From the NCBI RefSeq assembly GCF_000194985.1, contig NZ_GL878519.1, forward strand, positions 23,904 to 87,903: a stretch of DNA of 64,000 bases. The letters are read 5' to 3'. How positions within the stretch are numbered: the first letter of the stretch is position 1; every line of letters begins with the position of its first letter. Under the pieces are notes generated by a model. The model searched no databases, was not told where the DNA came from, and saw only the letters and a program-made list of their open reading frames with translations. This DNA is from Dialister micraerophilus DSM 19965 (GTDB lineage: Bacteria; Bacillota; Negativicutes; Veillonellales; Dialisteraceae). Both the position numbers and the translations under genes were made by a program. Positions 1 through 9,230 of this stretch are shown here, one piece after another.

Positions 1-30
1 TGATTTAAATCAATAGGTGTAATTTTTTAT

Positions 31-1566
31 TTAATTTGAAACTTTAACTTCAATTTCAAATAATCTTTTCCATGGAAATTTTGTTTTTATTATTTTGTTA
101 TTTAATTTAAGTTTTTTATTTGCAAAATCTTGCAATTCATTGGACATTTCTTTTTCGATATCATCAGTAATGAAATTTTTATTTTTAGAATTTTTTAAAA
201 TTAAAGATATTTTTTTTCGGACATTTGCTTGATAAGCCCAGTTATCAATATATTGCTCAGTGAGCATATTGTCATGTTCTTTTTTTGACATATATTGAGA
301 AAGTACAGCTTGTGCAATAGAATACCCTACAGTATTACTTGCAGTATTCCATCCGTTATAGGCACTAATATCATATAATAAATTATTTTTCATAAGACTG
401 TTCATTAAAGTGTTATCCGAACCGTTTGAAAAATATACATCTGCGATTGAAACCGGAATATTTTTTGATCTTATAAACTTAATTTTATCTACAAAATCAT
501 CTGTACTTGATTTGTTCATACCGAAGTTTATTGTTTCACTTGATTCTACAGTCGATTCAAGCGGTGTATTTACTGCTAAAACAAAGTCAGGTTTTTTATT
601 TGAAACAATATTCCCGCCTATTGCAATAATATGATCCGATACAGTTTTTCCTATAGATTGATTTTCATATCTAGGTATAGTTTCTTCTCCGCGACCTAAT
701 GGATAGATTACGGCGAATGTGGGGTTAAGTTTATGTAAATCAACATGATATTTAGCTATTAAAAGTAATGCCAATTGATCTGCTCCGGGGAAAGAACCGT
801 AGACTTTAGGAGATAAATTAGCAAATTCATTTTTTAAATAACGTGCTTCGAGTGTGGTTTGAGAATTTTTACTGTTATCATCATATCCTAAACAGTAATA
901 AGCAAATATACCTTTTTTTGAGTTATTAATCATAATTCTGTTTATGGAATCATTTTTTTGTCTTCTTTTAAACCAATCTTGTATATATTCACTAGGAATT
1001 GATAGTTTTAATGATAAAAGATTGGAGATTTCAGTTTTTGTTGCAGTACCACTGTCGACTTTATCCTGTAAAATTGATAAATTATAAATTTTATTACCGT
1101 AATTTCCGTAGTAATACGGTTCTACATCATTATCTGATGCGTATGGGGTTCTCATTATTGTTCCGAATGCATAAATAGGGATATTAGGATATTCATTATG
1201 TAGTTCATTGATACGGTCGGCACGTAAATATAATTCTTGCATCGAATCATTATGCTTACGAGAGTCTACCAATCCGCCATAAATTAGTGTATCTGTAGAT
1301 AATACACATGCATCTGCTGATGAAATATTGTTTTTTAACCAATTCCATATTTTATCCGGAGAGCCCTTGCGATTTCTTCCTGATAAATAAGATGTAGGTG
1401 GAGTTATTATAGTATATCCTGCTTTTTCTGCAGTAGAAACTGTATACGCAAGACTTACAGGCCGATCATCTTGTGGTATAAGTAATATTTTTTCAGCATA
1501 TGAGCTAAAACCTATGCTAATTGTAAATGTCAGAAAAAATCCGAAAATAATTTTAGATAATTTCAA
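31..1566 (-). CDS. DUF4127 family secreted protein
   Basis: Exported protein of the DUF4127 family; no reaction is known to me. Residues 1-24 read as a signal peptide (basic start, hydrophobic core, Ser-Ser-Tyr-Ala end). Family marks are IPQDDRPVS near residues 30-38 and STDTLIYGGLVDSRK near 90-104. These polar, conserved loops look like an active site, but that is inference. At 511 residues the length suits the family. The start is TTG: AGGAGG lies at 1573-1578, six bases upstream, and there is no better ATG. It stands alone: the metal ATPase upstream on the same strand ends in its own terminator (1720-1750). A TATAAT-like -10 on the minus strand lies at 1603-1608, without a good -35. Confidence 0.85.
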   Translation of the reverse strand: MKLSKIIFGFFLTFTISIGFSSYAEKILLIPQDDRPVSLAYTVSTAEKAGYTIITPPTSYLSGRNRKGSPDKIWNWLKNNISSADACVLSTDTLIYGGLVDSRKHNDSMQELYLRADRINELHNEYPNIPIYAFGTIMRTPYASDNDVEPYYYGNYGNKIYNLSILQDKVDSGTATKTEISNLLSLKLSIPSEYIQDWFKRRQKNDSINRIMINNSKKGIFAYYCLGYDDNSKNSQTTLEARYLKNEFANLSPKVYGSFPGADQLALLLIAKYHVDLHKLNPTFAVIYPLGRGEETIPRYENQSIGKTVSDHIIAIGGNIVSNKKPDFVLAVNTPLESTVESSETINFGMNKSSTDDFVDKIKFIRSKNIPVSIADVYFSNGSDNTLMNSLMKNNLLYDISAYNGWNTASNTVGYSIAQAVLSQYMSKKEHDNMLTEQYIDNWAYQANVRKKISLILKNSKNKNFITDDIEKEMSNELQDFANKKLKLNNKIIKTKFPWKRLFEIEVKVSN

Positions 1567-1719
1567 AATAAACCTCCTGATAAAATTGTTTAGTTATTAA
1601 GTATTATATCATGAAATAGTTAGATTTCTGTTTATAAATATTGAGGTTAATTAATCGAAATAAATTTAATTTTATATTACAATATTTATGTAAATTTAAG
1701 AAGTAAATTTAAAAATAAT

Positions 1720-1750
1720 AAAAAGTGAGATTTTGAAAATCTCACTTTTT
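1720..1750 (-). terminator. Rho-independent terminator of the metal ATPase gene
   Basis: Two perfect 15-base arms (1720-1734 and 1736-1750, core GTGAGATTTT) form a hairpin just past the stop codon of the ATPase, followed on the minus strand by a T-rich stretch. It separates the ATPase from the DUF4127 gene. Confidence 0.8.
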
Positions 1751-1752
1751 TA

Positions 1753-4347
1753 TTATTCGAATTTACGTAAAAAAAGATTCATTGAAAGAAGTATACATAA
1801 CAAAGTTACACCTGTATCTGCAAATACTGCAATCCACATATCAGCCATACCAATCAAACCCAAAATCATGACTGCAATTTTTATAAAAATTGCTATGAAA
1901 ATATTTATTTTGGTAGTAGTTATTGTTTTTTCAGCTATTGATATTGAGGTTGAAATTGCGGAAACATTATTATTTAAAAATACTATATCTGAGGCTTCAA
2001 TTGCAGCATCGGAACCGCTGCCCATTGCAGCACCTATATCAGCGGTTGCCAGTACAGGCGCATCATTTATTCCATCACCTACGAATAATGTTTTTGAATT
2101 GTTTGTAGTGTATTTTTTTAAGATTTTTATTTTGTCTAAAGGTAATAATTCGGAATAAAATTTTTTAATATTTAATTTTTTTGCAATATTTTTAGCGACA
2201 GCATTATTATCACCGGTAAGCATAATTATATCTATATTTTTTTTAGTTAATTTTTGTAATCCATTAAATGAATCTTTTTTCAATGCATCAGAAATTTTAA
2301 TTTTACCTAAAAGCTTCTTGTTTATTGCAACATATATTATAGTTTCAAAATCATTTGAATAATTATTATTATCTATTGTTATACCGTTTTCATTTAAAAG
2401 TTTCTTATTTCCTATAATTATATCTTTATTACCTAATTTTGTAATTATACCTTTTCCTGATATTTCATTTATAGCAGAAAATTTTGGAATATATAATTTT
2501 TTATCTTCAGCAGCTTGAATTATTGATTTTGCAATAGGGTGTGTTGAGTGAGCCTCTGCACCCGCAACAAGTGCCAAAAGTTTATCTTCGTTTATATTTT
2601 GGTATGTTTCAATTTCTCTTATTTTAAAACTTCCTTCCGTTAATGTTCCGGTTTTATCCAAAAGTATAACATTTGTTTTATTTAGTATTTCAATAATATT
2701 TCCACTTTTAAAAAGAATTCCGTGTTTGGATGCTACTCCAAGTCCTGAAAAAAATGATAACGGTACGGAAATAACTAATGCACATGGGCAGCTTATAACT
2801 AAGAATGTTAAAGCTATATAAAGCGCATCTTTGTAGGAATTTGTTGTGAAAAAAGGTAAAAATATAATTAAAAAAATTGCAGCAAATACTACTATTGGAG
2901 TGTAAATTCTTGAAAATTTAGTTATAAATTTATCGATTGAAGGTTTGCCGGCCAATGCATTTTCGATAGAATCCAAAATACGTGAAACCATAGATTCGGA
3001 TAATGTTTTTTCAACTTGAAGTTCAATGGTGGAGGATAAGTTTATTGTTCCGGAGTAAATAGAGTCACCTATAGTAACGCTTCTTGGAATGGATTCTCCG
3101 GTTAATAGCGATGTATCTATTTGTGTTTTACCTTTTGAAATAATTCCGTCAAGAGGGACTCTTTCTCCCGGTAAAATTCTTATTATGTCACCGATATCAA
3201 CATCTTCAGGGGTTATTGTTTCAATAATTCCATTTTTTAGTTTATGAACTGTTTCAGGGCGTAAATCTATAGTTTCGGTTATTTGTTTTCTACTTTTTTC
3301 AATCGCAAAATGTTCAAGATATTCTCCGATTTTATAAAAAAGTATAACACCCGTTGCCTCCGGATATTCTGAAATTGCTAATGCACCTAGTGTTGCAATG
3401 GACATTAAGAGGTACTCGTTGAAAACATTTTTATTAATGATATTTTTTATTGCTTTCATCAAAATATCATGCCCTAATAAAAAGTAAGAAATTATTAATA
3501 ATGAACTTGTAAGTAAATCCGAAAATTTAATTAAATCATAAAATCCTGATAATCCGATAACGTATAAGAAAAAACCTGTTGAATTTATAAATTTTGAATA
3601 TTTGTCGGATTTTGATTTATTTTGCTCATTTTTATTGTAATTAATTTTTTTTACTATTTTTGTGCCGGGTTCTATTTTATTGCAAACATTTATAATTTCC
3701 GGTAATAATTTATCAGGGTTTTCTGCTGTAATTTTTAATTGTTTTGTGGAAAATGTTACAGTAGCAGAAAATACACCTTGCTGTTGATTTATATTTTTTT
3801 CTAATTTTACTGCACATGAAGGACAATTCAGTGTAGGTATTACATATAATTCAGTATTAAGTTTAGTGTTTTGTTTAGGTGGGAGAATATTAATATTTTC
3901 ATTAAATGTTCTTGATATTTTTGTTATCTCGGGAATTAATAAATCAGGATTATTTTTAGATATAAGTCGTAATTCCTTTTTATTAAAACTTACAGATGCA
4001 AAAAATACAGAAGGGATTTTTCTTATTTTACCTTCCATCAATGCTGCACATTGTACGCAATCAAGGTTTTCTATATGATATAATCCGCGCTTATATTCTT
4101 TACCTAAGAAATCACATTTGCAGCTTTCGATTTCTTTGCCGCAATATTCGCAATCTTCCTCAATACAATGATCACAATGGCAGTTTTGTTGATGTCCTGT
4201 CAGGACATGAAGATTTTTGTCTATTATATGGCCGAAAGCTCTTCTTTCATCTTTAGAAATTTCAGCTTCATTTTCAAGTACGTGGTAAATTTCAATTTTT
4301 AAATTATTATCTTTTATATGATGATGTAAATTTTTATTGATTTTCAT
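1753..4347 (-). CDS. cadA: Heavy-metal P1B-type ATPase (Zn/Cd/Pb export type)
   Basis: ATP-driven export of divalent soft metals across the inner membrane. Visible motifs: CPC in the sixth membrane helix (C520-P521-C522), the phosphorylated Asp of DKTGTLT (D563), TGES, TGDN and GDGINDAP. The last helix pair holds AVFADTGVTLL with an Asp, as in the Zn/Cd subgroup rather than the Cu subgroup. The N-terminus is unusually rich in ligands: HHH at 8-10, a cluster of about ten Cys with several His near residues 50-80, then two HMA domains with CxxC at 97-100 and 175-178. At 864 residues it is longer than a typical CadA because of this extension. Start ATG follows AGGAG. Metal specificity is inferred from motifs only. 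Confidence 0.9.
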   Translation of the reverse strand: MKINKNLHHHIKDNNLKIEIYHVLENEAEISKDERRAFGHIIDKNLHVLTGHQQNCHCDHCIEEDCEYCGKEIESCKCDFLGKEYKRGLYHIENLDCVQCAALMEGKIRKIPSVFFASVSFNKKELRLISKNNPDLLIPEITKISRTFNENINILPPKQNTKLNTELYVIPTLNCPSCAVKLEKNINQQQGVFSATVTFSTKQLKITAENPDKLLPEIINVCNKIEPGTKIVKKINYNKNEQNKSKSDKYSKFINSTGFFLYVIGLSGFYDLIKFSDLLTSSLLIISYFLLGHDILMKAIKNIINKNVFNEYLLMSIATLGALAISEYPEATGVILFYKIGEYLEHFAIEKSRKQITETIDLRPETVHKLKNGIIETITPEDVDIGDIIRILPGERVPLDGIISKGKTQIDTSLLTGESIPRSVTIGDSIYSGTINLSSTIELQVEKTLSESMVSRILDSIENALAGKPSIDKFITKFSRIYTPIVVFAAIFLIIFLPFFTTNSYKDALYIALTFLVISCPCALVISVPLSFFSGLGVASKHGILFKSGNIIEILNKTNVILLDKTGTLTEGSFKIREIETYQNINEDKLLALVAGAEAHSTHPIAKSIIQAAEDKKLYIPKFSAINEISGKGIITKLGNKDIIIGNKKLLNENGITIDNNNYSNDFETIIYVAINKKLLGKIKISDALKKDSFNGLQKLTKKNIDIIMLTGDNNAVAKNIAKKLNIKKFYSELLPLDKIKILKKYTTNNSKTLFVGDGINDAPVLATADIGAAMGSGSDAAIEASDIVFLNNNVSAISTSISIAEKTITTTKINIFIAIFIKIAVMILGLIGMADMWIAVFADTGVTLLCILLSMNLFLRKFE

Positions 4348-4353
4348 AAAATA

Positions 4354-4423
4354 AAACTCCTACATAGTAAATTCTAAATGCATTCTAGCATTGAATTTTT
4401 TTGTGGTAAATATGTAGGAGTTT
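4354..4423 (-). promoter_or_regulatory. 13-bp inverted repeat covering the ATPase ribosome site
   Basis: AAACTCCTACATA at 4354-4366 is repeated exactly in inverted form at 4411-4423, 44 bases apart. On the minus-strand transcript the 3' copy contains the AGGAG ribosome site of the metal ATPase (start at 4347), so pairing would hide it. It could equally be two operator half-sites for a metal-sensing repressor. The repeat is seen directly; either role is inference. Confidence 0.5.
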
Positions 4424-4467
4424 AGAGTTTAATAAATCAAGTAACATGTAATAAAAACTTTAAAAAA

Positions 4468-6207
4468 TCAAGTTTTTTTACCGATGAAGAAGTCCGGGGA
4501 GTGGGGGATAACTAAAATTGATTTTTCGTTTGTATAAGATACTCTACCTGCTTTTGTATTTGGTATTCTTTTTACATTTTTTATGAATGTGTAATCTACC
4601 GTAATTTTTCCGGAATCTTTTCCGCTGCTGTAAAATGCTGCAACAGAGGCCACTTTTTCCAATGTTTCAATCGGTACAATTTGCTTTTCGGTTTTAATAA
4701 TTACATGAGAACCGGGTATTTGTTTAACATGTAGCCAAATGTCTTCGCTTGATGATTTTTTAAATGTTAAAATTTCGTTTTCTTTACTGTTTTTTCCAAT
4801 AAAAATTTTAAATCCATCAATACAAAATTGTAAAAAATTGTGATTCAAAGTTTTATTTTTAAATAATTTTTTTTCTATGTTTTTCTTAGCTTTTATACCT
4901 AATGTTTCAAGTTCCTTACTTAAAGCATATAATTCTTCATTTGAAGTTATGAGTGTTGAATAATAATATATGTGATTTAAAGCATCAATATTTTCTTTGC
5001 AGTTTTCAACTTTTTCTTTTCCTATTTGTATACGTGTTTTCATTTTATTGTATTTTTTAAAATATAATTGGCTATTTGATGACAAAGATTTTTCTTTGTT
5101 AATTGGGATTTTGATTTTGTTTTGTTTTGCGTCAAAAATATTGTCTAAAATTATAAAATCTTCATATGGTGTTTTCTTATATGCATGAATTGCCAGTAAA
5201 TTTCCCCATAATTTGTAAGTATTCATCTTGGATGTTTCTTTCAGCTCATCTTCTATTTTTAATAATTTTCTTTTTTCTTTTTTTATCAGTGAATGGATTT
5301 CTTTTTGTAAAGACAAAGAAATATTGTTGCTATTATTTTTATGATTTTGTAAGTAATATAATATAGCATCATTTACAGATAATTTTAAAGGTGTTTTATC
5401 ACTATTATTTAACTCTAAAGGTGAAAGTAAGTATTGATTGGATGTATTATATAAATTGATTGCAGATACTTGTTTTATAGTATTTTTAAAATTACATATT
5501 ACATCGACTATGAATTCTATATCTTTGATATTTAACGTACTTGATTCTTTAGTAAGCATAAAACTATGATTTTTAAATATTTCTTGCAATAATAACTCAC
5601 TGAATCCGTTAAAAAGAGTAAAAATAAGTTCTTTTAAGGCATTAGATGTGTTTTTGTTGTAAGTTAATATGTCAAGTAATTCGGATTTTGAAAATTGAGT
5701 AAAATCCATTCTGTTTTGACTTCCGGGGAGAATATATTTTTCTTTAGGCGAAATAATGCGATCTTTTTTGTTTCCTTTTAAGCACGCATCTAAAATTAAA
5801 TTGTTTTCAGTTAAGATTATATTCGGTGCAGAGGGGATAAGTTCAATATATAAGTTTTTTACCTTGATTTCTCCGGCAGTTTCAATTCTTGAAAAATTAA
5901 TTTGTATGACTCTGTCCAAGTTAATTTGTTTTATATCTGTAATTTTACTTCCTTCCAAGTGTTTTCTAAGTGACATGCAAAAGTTTTGTGCAGGCGTATA
6001 ATTTAAGTTTTTATTTTCATCGTTAATATATATAAGCGGTGGATTATAACTTGAAATTATTAATTTTGCGGGAGATGAAGAAGGTTTAAAAATTTCCAAA
6101 ACCATTGTACGGTTATTTATTTGATGAATTTTTCGTACTTGGCCATATATAAGTTCTTTTTTTAGTTCTTTTGTAAGAATGTATATAATTGAACTGTCCA
6201 GTTGCAT
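4468..6207 (-). CDS. rqcH: RqcH / NFACT-family ribosome quality control protein
   Basis: Binds stalled 50S-peptidyl-tRNA complexes and recruits tRNA-Ala to add C-terminal Ala tails (bacterial RQC); older annotations call it fibronectin-binding protein. The N-terminal NFACT-N domain begins with MQLDSSIIYILTKEL and keeps YGQVRKIHQ; a long basic, helical middle follows (about residues 280-420). The NFACT-R domain holds DIWLHVKQIPGSHVII near residues 489-504 and TVDYT-x-IKNVKRIP near the end. 579 residues is normal. ATG at 6207 has an AGAGGAA ribosome site. It is divergent from dapF, sharing a 160-base gap. Confidence 0.9.
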   Translation of the reverse strand: MQLDSSIIYILTKELKKELIYGQVRKIHQINNRTMVLEIFKPSSSPAKLIISSYNPPLIYINDENKNLNYTPAQNFCMSLRKHLEGSKITDIKQINLDRVIQINFSRIETAGEIKVKNLYIELIPSAPNIILTENNLILDACLKGNKKDRIISPKEKYILPGSQNRMDFTQFSKSELLDILTYNKNTSNALKELIFTLFNGFSELLLQEIFKNHSFMLTKESSTLNIKDIEFIVDVICNFKNTIKQVSAINLYNTSNQYLLSPLELNNSDKTPLKLSVNDAILYYLQNHKNNSNNISLSLQKEIHSLIKKEKRKLLKIEDELKETSKMNTYKLWGNLLAIHAYKKTPYEDFIILDNIFDAKQNKIKIPINKEKSLSSNSQLYFKKYNKMKTRIQIGKEKVENCKENIDALNHIYYYSTLITSNEELYALSKELETLGIKAKKNIEKKLFKNKTLNHNFLQFCIDGFKIFIGKNSKENEILTFKKSSSEDIWLHVKQIPGSHVIIKTEKQIVPIETLEKVASVAAFYSSGKDSGKITVDYTFIKNVKRIPNTKAGRVSYTNEKSILVIPHSPDFFIGKKT

Positions 6208-6294
6208 ATAGATTCCTCTTTCATTTTTATCATTTGTTTTATAGTATAGCAGACAAATTTGAAATATGTGAAAGTTATTTAATACAATATATAC

Positions 6295-6324
6295 TCGACA
6301 GTTTTTACAAAAATCGTTTATAAT
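6295..6324 (+). promoter_or_regulatory. Promoter of the dapF operon
   Basis: TCGACA (6295-6300), 18-base spacer, TATAAT (6319-6324), about 40 bases before the dapF start. On the opposite strand TATACT (6243-6248) may serve rqcH, without a clear -35. Confidence 0.55.
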
Positions 6325-6370
6325 ATTTGTATTGTTAATTTAAATATTTGCACGAAATATGGTGATTTTA

Positions 6371-7231
6371 ATGTATTTTTCAAAATGGCAAGCTTGCGGT
6401 AATGATTTTATTATTTTCAATTCATTTAAGAATAAATTTATTTTTTCTTCTGAATTTGTAAAAAAATTATGTAACAGAAATTTCGGTATAGGAGCGGATG
6501 GTATTATTTATGTTCTTCCTTCGTTAGATGCTGATTTTAAAATGCGTATTTTTAATAGCGATGGAAGTGAAGCCGAGATGTGCGGTAATGGAATTCGTTG
6601 TTTTGCCAAGTTCGTAGTTAATCAAAAATTGATAAATAAATCTTCATTTTCAGTTGAAACAGGAGCCGGAATTTTATTTCCTGAAATTTTAAAAAACGGG
6701 AATGTTTGTGTAGATATGGGAATTCCGAATTTGAATTCTGATGATATTCCTGTAAAAGGATTTTCTAAAAAGGTAGTAATTGATGAATTGTTAAATATTT
6801 CTCATGAAAATACGGCATATAGAATTAATTGCGTGTCTATGGGAAATCCTCATTGTGTTATTTTTACTGATAAAATTGACAGTATTAATATTGAAGCTGA
6901 TGGAAGTATTATTGAAAATCATAAACAGTTTCCCAAAAAAACTAATGTTGAATTTGTACAGAAAATCTCAGATTCAATTTTAAGAATGAAGGTTTGGGAA
7001 AGAGGTGCCGGTATTACTTTGGCTTGTGGAACAGGTAGTTGTGCCGCTGTAGTTGCTGCAACATTAAATAATTTAGTAAACAATAAAGCTGATGTTATTT
7101 TAGATGGCGGTAAATTAAATATTTTTTGGGATAAAGATAAGACTAATCATGTGTTTATGACGGGTCCGGCTGAAAAAGTTTTTGATGGAAATATAGAGGT
7201 TGATTATGAACAGCATGACGGGATACGGTAA
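6371..7231 (+). CDS. dapF: Diaminopimelate epimerase
   Basis: Interconverts LL- and meso-diaminopimelate, supplying meso-DAP for peptidoglycan and lysine. Both catalytic Cys motifs are present: EMCGNGIRCF in the N-terminal half and LACGTGSCAA in the C-terminal half. The start is placed at ATG 6371 (MYFSKWQACGNDF) because GGTGA lies at 6361-6365; the ATG at 6359 has no ribosome site. 286 residues is family length. The 3' end overlaps yicC by 26 bases, so the two are translated together. It heads the dapF-yicC-remA-gmk-rpoZ-coaBC operon. Confidence 0.95.
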   Translation: MYFSKWQACGNDFIIFNSFKNKFIFSSEFVKKLCNRNFGIGADGIIYVLPSLDADFKMRIFNSDGSEAEMCGNGIRCFAKFVVNQKLINKSSFSVETGAGILFPEILKNGNVCVDMGIPNLNSDDIPVKGFSKKVVIDELLNISHENTAYRINCVSMGNPHCVIFTDKIDSINIEADGSIIENHKQFPKKTNVEFVQKISDSILRMKVWERGAGITLACGTGSCAAVVAATLNNLVNNKADVILDGGKLNIFWDKDKTNHVFMTGPAEKVFDGNIEVDYEQHDGIR

Positions 7232-8093
7232 AGGGCAGGTAAATTCCGATTTAGGAGAATTGTTAATTGAAATTAAGACTGTAAATAGTCGTTACTTGGA
7301 GTTTAATTTTAAATCCGACGGTATATCTCCTCTTTTAGAAGAATTAATAAAAAGAGAATTGAAAAAAGTTTTATATAGAGGGAAAGTTTCAGTCAGAATA
7401 AAATTCATTTCTGACAATTCAAAAAATATAAAATTGTCTGTTAATGAAGCTTTGTTGAATTCTTACATAGAAATTTTTAACGATATAAAAAGGAATAAGC
7501 TTAAATCGAATGAATTTGTAAATATTTCAGAATTGTTGAAAGTTCCGGAACCGTGGATTGAGGTAACTTTCGATAAAACTGATGAAGAAAAATTGCAAAT
7601 TATGGTAAAAGATGCACTGAGTCAAGCAATACCTTTACTTTTGGAGATGCGTAAAGTTGAAGGTTGTAATTTGAAAAATGATTTATTAAAAAGAGTTGAA
7701 TTTATAAAGAAGAAATTATCTTACATAAAGGAACGTCAATATTCATTAAATGATCAATATAGGGAAAAGTTGCGAACGAAAATAAATGAATTTATAGAAG
7801 AAAATTCTTTTAAAGCAGACGAAAACCGTATATTGCAAGAAGTAGTAATATATTCGGATAAAACTGATTACACTGAGGAAGTTACTAGGTTTGAAAGTCA
7901 TATTATTCAACTTTTAGAATCTTTAGATAATAAAGGGCCTTTAGGAAGACAATTGGATTTTTTAATTCAAGAAATAAATAGAGAGATTAATACTATTGCA
8001 TCTAAGACGGATCAAATTGATGTAACGAATTGTGTTATAATAATCAAAACGGAATTGGAGAAAATAAGAGAGCAAATCCAAAATATAGAATAA
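7206..8093 (+). CDS. yicC: YicC/YloC family endoribonuclease
   Basis: Begins with the family signature [10 protein letters not shown] and ends with the conserved C-terminal block [19 protein letters not shown] followed by the SK-x-D pattern. Members are reported to be endoribonucleases in E. coli and B. subtilis. The start is ATG 7206, preceded by GAGG; an in-frame TTG six bases upstream is less likely. 295 residues is normal. It overlaps dapF and is followed after 10 bases by remA, which has a strong AAGGAG. The placement beside remA, gmk and rpoZ is conserved across Firmicutes. Confidence 0.9.
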   Translation: MNSMTGYGKGQVNSDLGELLIEIKTVNSRYLEFNFKSDGISPLLEELIKRELKKVLYRGKVSVRIKFISDNSKNIKLSVNEALLNSYIEIFNDIKRNKLKSNEFVNISELLKVPEPWIEVTFDKTDEEKLQIMVKDALSQAIPLLLEMRKVEGCNLKNDLLKRVEFIKKKLSYIKERQYSLNDQYREKLRTKINEFIEENSFKADENRILQEVVIYSDKTDYTEEVTRFESHIIQLLESLDNKGPLGRQLDFLIQEINREINTIASKTDQIDVTNCVIIIKTELEKIREQIQNIE

Positions 8094-8103
8094 GGAGATT
8101 TTT

Positions 8104-8379
8104 ATGGATTTTTCATTAATAAATATAGGATTTGGAAATATGGCATCTACATCTAGGATAATAGCAATAATAAGTCCTGAGTCCGCACCCGTAAAGCGTA
8201 TGATACAGGAAGCCAGAGATAAAGGCTCTCTCATAGATGCAACATATGGACGTAAAACGAGAGCTGTTTTGGTTATGGACAGCAACCAAATTATTTTATC
8301 TGCAGTTCAACCGGAAACGATTTCTCATAGAGCAATAAATAAAGAGGTTATTTCTGCAGATTTGGCGGATGAGGATTAA
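8104..8379 (+). CDS. remA: RemA-like DUF370 DNA-binding regulator
   Basis: Small DNA-binding protein of the DUF370/RemA family, which in B. subtilis activates matrix and osmoprotection genes. The family start [11 protein letters not shown][16 protein letters not shown] is clear, as is the central [15 protein letters not shown]. At 91 residues it is full length. ATG follows AAGGAGATTTTT. Position between yicC and gmk is the usual one. Its targets in this organism cannot be read from the window. Confidence 0.9.
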   Translation: MDFSLINIGFGNMASTSRIIAIISPESAPVKRMIQEARDKGSLIDATYGRKTRAVLVMDSNQIILSAVQPETISHRAINKEVISADLADED

Positions 8380-8383
8380 TTTT

Positions 8384-9028
8384 ATGAATAATAAAAAAGA
8401 TGAGGGAATACTTCTTGTAGTTTCCGGACCGTCAGGAGCAGGTAAGGGAACTATTTGTGATGAAATTCGTAAAATGAATCCTGATTTGTTTTATTCTGTT
8501 TCGATGACCACAAGAAGTCCGAGAAAAAATGAAAAAGATGGAATAAATTACTATTTCAGAAGTGTTGAAGAGTTTGAAAAATTAATAAAAGAAGATGCTT
8601 TTCTTGAATATGCAAGAGTTTATGATAATTATTATGGAACTTTGAAACAAAATACTTTTGATTTACTCAAACAAGGAAAGTCTATACTTTTAGAAATAGA
8701 TATTCAAGGTGCTATGCAAGTTAAAGAAAGATATCCGAAGGGGGTTTTTATATATATAGTGCCTCCGTCATTGGAAATTTTATCTGAAAGAATACATAAA
8801 CGAGGAACAGATAGTGAAGAGTCAATTCGAAAGCGCTTGTCTCAGATAACTAAAGAGTTATCGCTAGCTCACAAGTATGATTACATAGTTGTTAATGAAG
8901 TATTGAAAGATGCTGTTTATAAAACTCAAGCGATATTGGACGCTGAAAAATGTAAGCTTTCGAGAAATGAATGCAGAGTAGAGACTATTTTTAAACAATA
9001 TATTACTAAGGAGGTATCTTTAAAATGA
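8384..9028 (+). CDS. gmk: Guanylate kinase
   Basis: Phosphorylates GMP/dGMP to the diphosphate. The P-loop GPSGAGKGT lies near residues 15-23, followed by SVSMTTRSPRKNEKDG for GMP binding and a conserved lid region. The start is ATG 8384 with GAGGA at about 8371; a frame opening upstream inside remA has no support. 214 residues is somewhat longer than E. coli Gmk but normal for this group. The last codons overlap the rpoZ start (ATGA). Confidence 0.95.
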   Translation: MNNKKDEGILLVVSGPSGAGKGTICDEIRKMNPDLFYSVSMTTRSPRKNEKDGINYYFRSVEEFEKLIKEDAFLEYARVYDNYYGTLKQNTFDLLKQGKSILLEIDIQGAMQVKERYPKGVFIYIVPPSLEILSERIHKRGTDSEESIRKRLSQITKELSLAHKYDYIVVNEVLKDAVYKTQAILDAEKCKLSRNECRVETIFKQYITKEVSLK

Positions 9029-9228
9029 TGTCATTTCCTTCAATTGATGAATTAGTTAAAATTGTTGATACTAAATATACATTAGTTACTTTGGTGGCTA
9101 TGCGTGCAAGAGAGTTGACAGATAATGAGGCTCAGTTAATAAGAGAAAAAAATAAAAAAGCAGTTACTATAGCACTTGAAGAAATTTATGAAAATAAAGT
9201 TGAACCAAAGAAAATCGGAAATATTTAA
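9025..9228 (+). CDS. rpoZ: RNA polymerase omega subunit
   Basis: Omega subunit assisting assembly of RNA polymerase. The 67-residue product keeps SIDELV near the start and the hallmark MRARELT near residues 26-32. A strong AGGAGGT lies at 9009-9015. ATG 9025 overlaps the gmk stop; the next codon is also ATG. gmk-rpoZ-coaBC is a widely conserved order. Confidence 0.92.
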   Translation: MMSFPSIDELVKIVDTKYTLVTLVAMRARELTDNEAQLIREKNKKAVTIALEEIYENKVEPKKIGNI

Positions 9229-9230
9229 AT

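Noticed and set aside
4366-4410. SAM or metal riboswitch before the metal ATPase
   Set aside because: The leader is short and AT-rich and shows none of the conserved cores of known riboswitch classes; only the inverted repeat is supported.
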